A stretch of DNA of 10,000 nucleotides from Botryococcus braunii (lineage: Eukaryota; Chlorophyta; Trebouxiophyceae): contig KV908344.1 of the NCBI GenBank assembly GCA_002005505.1, forward strand, positions 1 to 10,000. Reading direction: 5' to 3'. Below the pieces are notes generated by a model that was not told where the DNA came from, did no database searches, and was given only the letters and a program-made list of their open reading frames with translations. Shown here one piece after another: positions 5,851 to 10,000 of the stretch (positions are counted from its first letter, which is position 1; each line of letters opens with the position of its first letter). The translations under genes and the position numbers were made by a program.

Positions 5851-6020
5851 CAGGATCTATCAATGATAACTTTACAACAGTGGCCATGACCCCGGGATGT
5901 ATCAATCATTGACTTTACAACGTTAGCCACGACCTCAGGATATATCAATGATTGACTTTACAACGTTAGCCACGACCCCAGGATGTATCAATGATGACTT
6001 TACGCCATTGGCCACGATCC
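5851..6020. repeat. 43-bp tandem repeat, four units
   Basis: Units at 5851-5892, 5893-5935, 5936-5978 and 5979-6020 (42, 43, 43 and 42 bp). Each follows CAGGATGTATCAATGATTGA, CTTTACAACGTTAGCCACGA, CCC with a few changes. Units 2 and 3 are closest to each other. A degenerate half unit may precede the array at 5831-5850. Confidence 0.93.
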
Positions 6021-6238
6021 TTGCGCCACGTCCACTCAAACGCGCTAATCTAATCCTAAAATTGGTGAGGTGCACCGCACCAATGCAGTATACGTGACGG
6101 AGTCTACTGTTCGGCTACTAAGTAGATATTTACTTCAAGTAAAGTTTCATCTCTCACCTGATGTGCACCTTGGAATATCGATTCGCAGGGCGCCAACAAG
6201 GTTCACAGAAGGTAAAACATACTAGCAAAGCCCTGGTC
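6021..6238. other. No feature recognised
   Basis: Ordinary composition, no convincing frame, no clear repeat. Confidence 0.6.
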
Positions 6239-6312
6239 CTGATATTTGCCTGTACTACATGTACTGATCCTGGTATTTACCTGTACTACATTTACTCATC
6301 CTGGTATTTATT
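6239..6312. repeat. 31-bp tandem repeat, two units plus a partial
   Basis: Units start at 6239, 6270 and 6301 with CTGGTATTTACCTGTACTAC, then ATTTACTCATC in the second; the third stops after about 12 bp. Confidence 0.85.
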
Positions 6313-6478
6313 CGTTAAACTGTGGACCAGTGCTATACATCAGCCGGTACAGTATACCCCACACTAGAAGAAATTGACATAACACGTGACATTGACAGGA
6401 TAGGCTTCACTCTCTATTCTAGATCGACATAAACAATTGTGCGACCCAGGATATGGATCTCGCCCAAAATAGAACGGC

Positions 6479-6546
6479 AGATCTGTCTGTACATCACATG
6501 TACCAGTACCTGGCCAGGACACGTCTAGACAGATCTGTACATGTAC
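6479..6546. repeat. Cluster of short palindromes and an inverted repeat
   Basis: Arms AGATCTGTCT (6479-6488) and AGACAGATCT (6527-6536) form a 10-bp inverted repeat around CCTGGCCAGG (6509-6518). Immediately to the right, GTCTAGAC (6523-6530), ACAGATCTGT (6529-6538) and GTACATGTAC (6537-6546) are overlapping or abutting perfect palindromes. Its function is unknown. Confidence 0.7.
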
Positions 6547-6686
6547 AATGACACCAGGACGCGTCTTAAAATGTCTGGAGAATATGCCAGGGCATAGGCA
6601 TCTACAATGCATCTATGACTTGACATTGACCAGTCTGACATAGACCAGCATACTCCTAGGAGAGACAAAGCTTTACATACTAACGA

Positions 6687-6740
6687 AGACTTTCCGAAAA
6701 AGTTTAACGTACGTAATTACTCAGACTTTCTGAAAAGTCT
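6687..6740. repeat. Duplicated AGACTTT hairpin
   Basis: The second copy, 6723-6740, is a perfect 7-bp stem, AGACTTT, loop CTGA, AAAGTCT. The first copy, from 6687, reads AGACTTTCCGAAAAAGTTT, the same hairpin with damage. The spacing is 36 bp. Confidence 0.65.
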
Positions 6741-6752
6741 TTGTCACAGTGG

Positions 6753-6768
6753 CCTCTAGGCCTAGAGG
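6753..6768. repeat. Perfect 16-bp palindrome
   Basis: CCTCTAGGCCTAGAGG is its own reverse complement. A 10-bp palindrome, CTCCTAGGAG, lies at 6653-6662. Confidence 0.8.
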
Positions 6769-8161
6769 AAGTTGCCAGTAAAAAAAAGGGCGTGGCCTGC
6801 AACCTGGGATGTGAAGCCCGCCCTGCATAGAACGGCAGAGGCAACGCATTCATCCAAAATACCAGGGGGCTCACGGGGGCACGTGGGTGCAGTACACTTC
6901 ACTGCATACAAGTGTCGTTTGGGAAATTTCGAGGTACTGCAATTTTGTCATATCGGCCCCTGGCTTCCGCGTACCAGCACGTCGGGTTCTTGCTTCGCGG
7001 TTCGCACAGGCTTTATATATCTTTTTATATACTCACATATGCATGAAGGGGTTGTCGTAATCAACCCCACTGGACTCGACTGTACACTTCCGGTGGACCG
7101 GACAGGCGGGTGCACATGAAGTAGTGCCGCCTCGGGCATTGCGGACTTATGCAAAGCATATCCCTCTCTGCAGCTGCAGGTTGTGCCACCATAAAAAACA
7201 AAAGCTTGGCAAAATCTTTCATATATCTACAGGGTCGCTGGCTGTCTAAACCGGGCAATGCAGTGCCGGTGTGTCGGACAAATAACCAACGTTTGGAGCA
7301 CACATGAGAACCTGATGTCCTGTGCACACGTGCCTGCAGTTACGCAACAACACCTAGGGCGAAGGGGGCCTCTATCTACACCTACGGAGCCCCACGTTTC
7401 GGATCTGTGGGTTAGACACCTGTATCTCACACGGATATCCCGCCGTGCAGAGAACTCTGCTCATGTCCAATATGAGAGCCAGGGCAGAAGGCGCATGACA
7501 TGAAATTCCCAGATTTCACGAAGGCAATAGAAAGCCTTCTATATGGGCCTGTTGGCTCCTGGGCCTCCCCTTCGGCGTCCTAGATTGGCCCTCCTCCTAG
7601 CTGGAAGGCATTGGCCGCTGCAGGATCTGGACCTTGCCTTCTGCTAGCCGCCTTAGGCGCTTGCTGGCTGGATAGAATTACAAGCTTATATATAACTACA
7701 TATAATTGCAAGCTTATGTAAGCTTGGCCACGTAGGTGTACTTTACGTGTACCGCTACGGGTATACACATACGTGGTGCCCTTGAGGCACGCTGCGTAGT
7801 CCGCAGGACAATCACGGTTATAAACACAGGGCAGGGAACTACAGCGCCCGTCTGCCGTGCAGGGCGACACAGACTCCATGCGCTGCGTCTTGCCACACCA
7901 CCTGTGGTACGCCAGCTGTTTCACCACCACCACCAGGTCCATATTTGCAGATGTATAACCAACATCGAGTAGCAAATAGTACGGCCAAACAGGTTACTGA
8001 CCTGACATCCTGGCCGGAAACATCCTGTTAATGACCCCGGGAATGCATGAGACAATTGTACTGCAAGCCAAATGTAATGCCTGTTCCCTTGCTGTTTCCT
8101 CCCCTCTGCCCCACGGATCTGCATATCGTGATCCAAATACCCATTCACATGCAAATGCAAA
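6769..8161. other. Gene-poor stretch with AT-rich islands
   Basis: Open frames of up to about 130 codons occur on both strands, but none resembles a known family or shows a splice pattern I trust. AT-rich islands at about 7011-7040 (TTTATATATCTTTTTATATA) and 7677-7720 (two CAAGCTTAT motifs around ATATATAACTACATATAATT) could act as promoter-like sequence, but no gene is attached. A 6-bp hairpin, GAAGGC, loop of 8, GCCTTC, lies at 7520-7539. Confidence 0.5.
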
Positions 8162-8163
8162 AC

Positions 8164-8212
8164 ATGCATGCATGCTTGCATGCGTGCCTGCGTGCATGCG
8201 TGCGTGCGTGCG
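8164..8212. repeat. TGCA/TGCG tetranucleotide microsatellite
   Basis: About twelve tetramers mixing TGCA, TGCG, TGCT and TGCC. Mostly alternating purine and pyrimidine, so Z-DNA-prone like the CA tracts. Confidence 0.9.
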
Positions 8213-8285
8213 TTCACGTACTGATGGCACGTACAAGTGCTTGCAGTGGTCAACGCTACTGTATGTACTTTGACTGGACCAAATC

Positions 8286-8361
8286 GGTCCTTCATGAACG
8301 TCACTCCTGAATCATGAATCAGAATGGTCATTCATGAACGCTACTCTTGGATAATGAATTT
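8286..8361. repeat. 40-bp tandem duplication
   Basis: GGTCCTTCATGAACGTCACT (8286) and GGTCATTCATGAACGCTACT (8326) open two units with matching CCTGAATCATGAAT and CTTGGATAATGAAT ends. Confidence 0.75.
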
Positions 8362-8483
8362 CAAGCTCGGGCTCGATCGGGGCCGATACGCATCATGATG
8401 TCTGCAACCCTCGAAGGAATGCACATCGAAGCTGAATTATACGTTGCAGCTAAAGACCATGTAGATGTGCACTAGTACACGTG

Positions 8484-8517
8484 ATGGCCATATGCTTACG
8501 TGAGCATATAAGGCCAT
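8484..8517. repeat. Hairpin with 13-bp bulged stem
   Basis: ATGGCCATATGCT, loop TACGTG, AGCATATAAGGCCAT. The arms pair throughout except for a two-base bulge. Confidence 0.65.
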
Positions 8518-8610
8518 GCATACAGATACGTATATATGCCTACGCGAACCCATTTTAGACACAACGACACTATGAAGGAGTGTTTTCGCGCACACGTGCA
8601 CTGCTCTGGA

Positions 8611-8660
8611 CCGTAAGTTACGGCACTTGGTAACACTTTCAGGAAAACGACCCAGGTCGT
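8611..8660. repeat. Two small hairpins
   Basis: CCGTAA-G-TTACGG at 8611-8623 and ACGACC-CA-GGTCGT at 8647-8660, both perfect 6-bp stems with very short loops. GGTCGT recurs at 8674-8679. Confidence 0.55.
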
Positions 8661-8679
8661 AACTCCCGACTCGGGTCGT

Positions 8680-9300
8680 AGGCTGTTTCGGCTGTAGTAC
8701 AAGCGCGCCAGTACAAGCCCCGCACTACAACGACTCTGTGGGGCCAATATAACACTGGAACGATACCAGAAGGCGGCTAGCTAACTAGATAGGCTCCCTA
8801 TACCCACTTCGTGGGATCTGTCAGGATTGAACAAAACAAGCACGAGCAAGCGCGCTCCCACAGCCAGCTGCACGCGTATTGCTTGCACTTCCAGTATCGA
8901 CCAGTATCGATAAGGAAATATTGTTGTCACATCGATAAGGATGCACAAGTACTTTGCGACAAACTTCATCTAATGTTGCAGCACCACAATCGTCCACTTG
9001 GGAACCTGGAGTGCAATGTTCTGCTGATGTAGCAATAACGCTGCTTAGCGCTAACGCTAACGAGCTAACGTTAACACTGCTGTAATAAATTTAGCACCTG
9101 CCTATATGAAGTTGCTGTTAGATGTGCAGTCATGCGTGGTCAGTACTACTGTGCACAGAGGCACAACTGATGCACGTGTGTCAATAGAGCAGCATCGTGC
9201 AATTAAAAGCCGCATTTGTACAACATGTACATCCGATTTCCGGATTCTAGTACCCGAATCAATCTAATGCCCGTTTCGATACCTTTACGGGCAATCTCGT
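8680..9300. other. No feature recognised
   Basis: No convincing gene. Degenerate CTAACG hexamers occur at about 9048-9075. A duplicated CCAGTATCGA sits near 8891-8910. Confidence 0.5.
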
Positions 9301-9303
9301 CCT

Positions 9304-9365
9304 GTAGATATGTATAGGGTATACATACCCTACATAGGTAGATATATGTATAGGTAGGTCTACCA
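9304..9365. repeat. AT-rich inverted and direct repeats
   Basis: TAGGGTAT-AC-ATACCCTA (9315-9332) is a perfect 8-bp inverted repeat with a 2-base spacer. It is flanked by GTAGATATGTATAGG (9304) and GTAGATATATGTATAGG (9338), a direct repeat. Confidence 0.65.
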
Positions 9366-9608
9366 ATACATATATGCCATTCAAGCTTCGTACTGCACCA
9401 GCACTGGGTAGGAGCACTGGTATCGGGTAGCACTGCAAGTACAGCATATGTGGTACTGTATGTATATACTATCTGTCCCTGCATATTCAAAGGGCTAGAG
9501 TAACACTTCCTTGGATACTGCCTCCTCAAAATTCTTGCGCTCACTGGGGAGAGACCAAATGCCTCGACACACCCCACTGGCTCTCAAATTCACGGTATTT
9601 CTCTATAT

Positions 9609-9642
9609 ACAGCTGTATGTGCTAGCTAGCACAGACAGCTGT
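9609..9642. repeat. 34-bp near-perfect palindrome
   Basis: Runs from ACAGCTGT to ACAGCTGT with its axis at 9625/9626. The central TGTGCTAGCTAGCACA is perfect, and only one base pair (9617 against 9634) fails over the whole 34 bp. It is a candidate cruciform site; nothing nearby indicates its role. Confidence 0.8.
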
Positions 9643-9966
9643 TAGTTGGCTGAACACAGGTGGTTCCTTTCCTTTTCTTTCTCAAAGCTCCAGCGATGTC
9701 ACATGCAGTCCGAAATGGCCGGAACGGGGAAACGGCCGGAAGCATTCCGAACTGTTCCGGCTCGCCTTCAGAACAAAACTGTGCGGGACAAATCCGCCCC
9801 GCATGTATTCAACATTGCTGGATTCTCAAAGGCAGGGAGGAAGGAATATTCCCATCCTACCAACAGAAGCTTGCCAAGCCGCATATATGATTACCATGCA
9901 ATATTAATATATAGTATAAACAAATTGACACGTGCTCAACACGTGCATAAGATGAACACATCCTAG
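9643..9966 (+). other. Unrecognised open frame
   Basis: The frame beginning at 9646 stays open to 9966 (106 codons from a non-ATG codon; first ATG near 9703). The part around 9706-9846 is GC-richer and basic, including EAFRTVPARLQNKTVRDKSA. A potential splice acceptor, CACATGCAG, ends at about 9708. I do not recognise it. It may be an exon of an unseen gene to the right, or chance. Confidence 0.2.
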
Positions 9967-10000
9967 GTCTGACCCTGTTTATCTTACACCGTTAACATTG

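Noticed and set aside
5679..5948. Pro-rich or Gly-rich proteins over the purine tract
   Set aside because: These are composition artefacts with no conserved flanks.
7580..7975. Reverse 131-codon open frame as a gene
   Set aside because: No family resemblance, no splice context, and an overlapping reverse frame is also open.
1523..8390. Shared TCAAGCTCGG segment at about 1525 and 8361 as another dispersed repeat
   Set aside because: Clear identity is only about 10 bp with weak similarity beyond it, which is not enough to call a family.
9203..9577. Reverse 124-codon open frame as a gene
   Set aside because: The translation is Tyr/Ile-rich from AT-rich repeats and contains the inverted repeat at 9315, so it is probably chance.
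1..10000. tRNA or rRNA genes and transposase domains
   Set aside because: I found no cloverleaf with a GTTCRANNC box, no rRNA-like blocks and no transposase or reverse transcriptase motifs in any frame.

Overview
The window looks like nuclear DNA of a eukaryote, most likely a unicellular alga or related protist. The reasons are a protein-coding gene split by two GT-AG introns, GC-rich exons, and introns and intergenic DNA full of mini- and microsatellites. A green alga is only a guess, resting on TTTAGGG-like words inside one repeat and a TGTAA word just past the stop codon. There are no bacterial operons, Shine-Dalgarno sites, CRISPR arrays, tRNAs or rRNAs that I can see.

One gene can be named with confidence. 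It is a PHOSPHO1/PHOSPHO2-type HAD-superfamily phosphatase on the + strand. Its exons are about 541-773, 3276-3500 and 4446-4967 (stop TAA 4965-4967), separated by introns of 2502 and 945 bp. Both splices are phase 0, and the joined frame carries all four HAD motifs in order: DFD (561-569), the Ser of VSDAN (3324-3326), the Lys of CPPNLCKG (3492-3494) and GDGGGD (4497-4514). The first exon with the start codon lies upstream of the window or is unrecognised.

The unusual feature is the architecture around the exons. All five visible exon borders sit at or within a local tandem duplication. A 96-bp repeat (four units, 179-555) includes the 3' splice site and first codons of exon 2. The end of exon 2 plus its donor is repeated through 1290. 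Exon 3 is preceded by a roughly 1-kb array of 19-bp monomers that runs into its acceptor and contains a near-perfect 278-bp higher-order duplication. Exon 3 is followed by four 'core plus (CA)n' modules. Exon 4 is preceded by five decayed copies of its own 5' end, four of which show their own CAG acceptor and all of which have lost the catalytic GDGGGD motif.

Left edge: 1-180 is a 24-bp minisatellite. Right half (4968-10000): no recognisable gene. It holds a short exon-like open frame (5118-5487), a C22 tract, two copies of a roughly 90-bp dispersed element whose other two copies lie inverted in intron A, a purine-rich G tract, 43-, 31- and 40-bp tandem repeats, a TGCA/TGCG microsatellite and many short palindromes, one of them 34 bp long.
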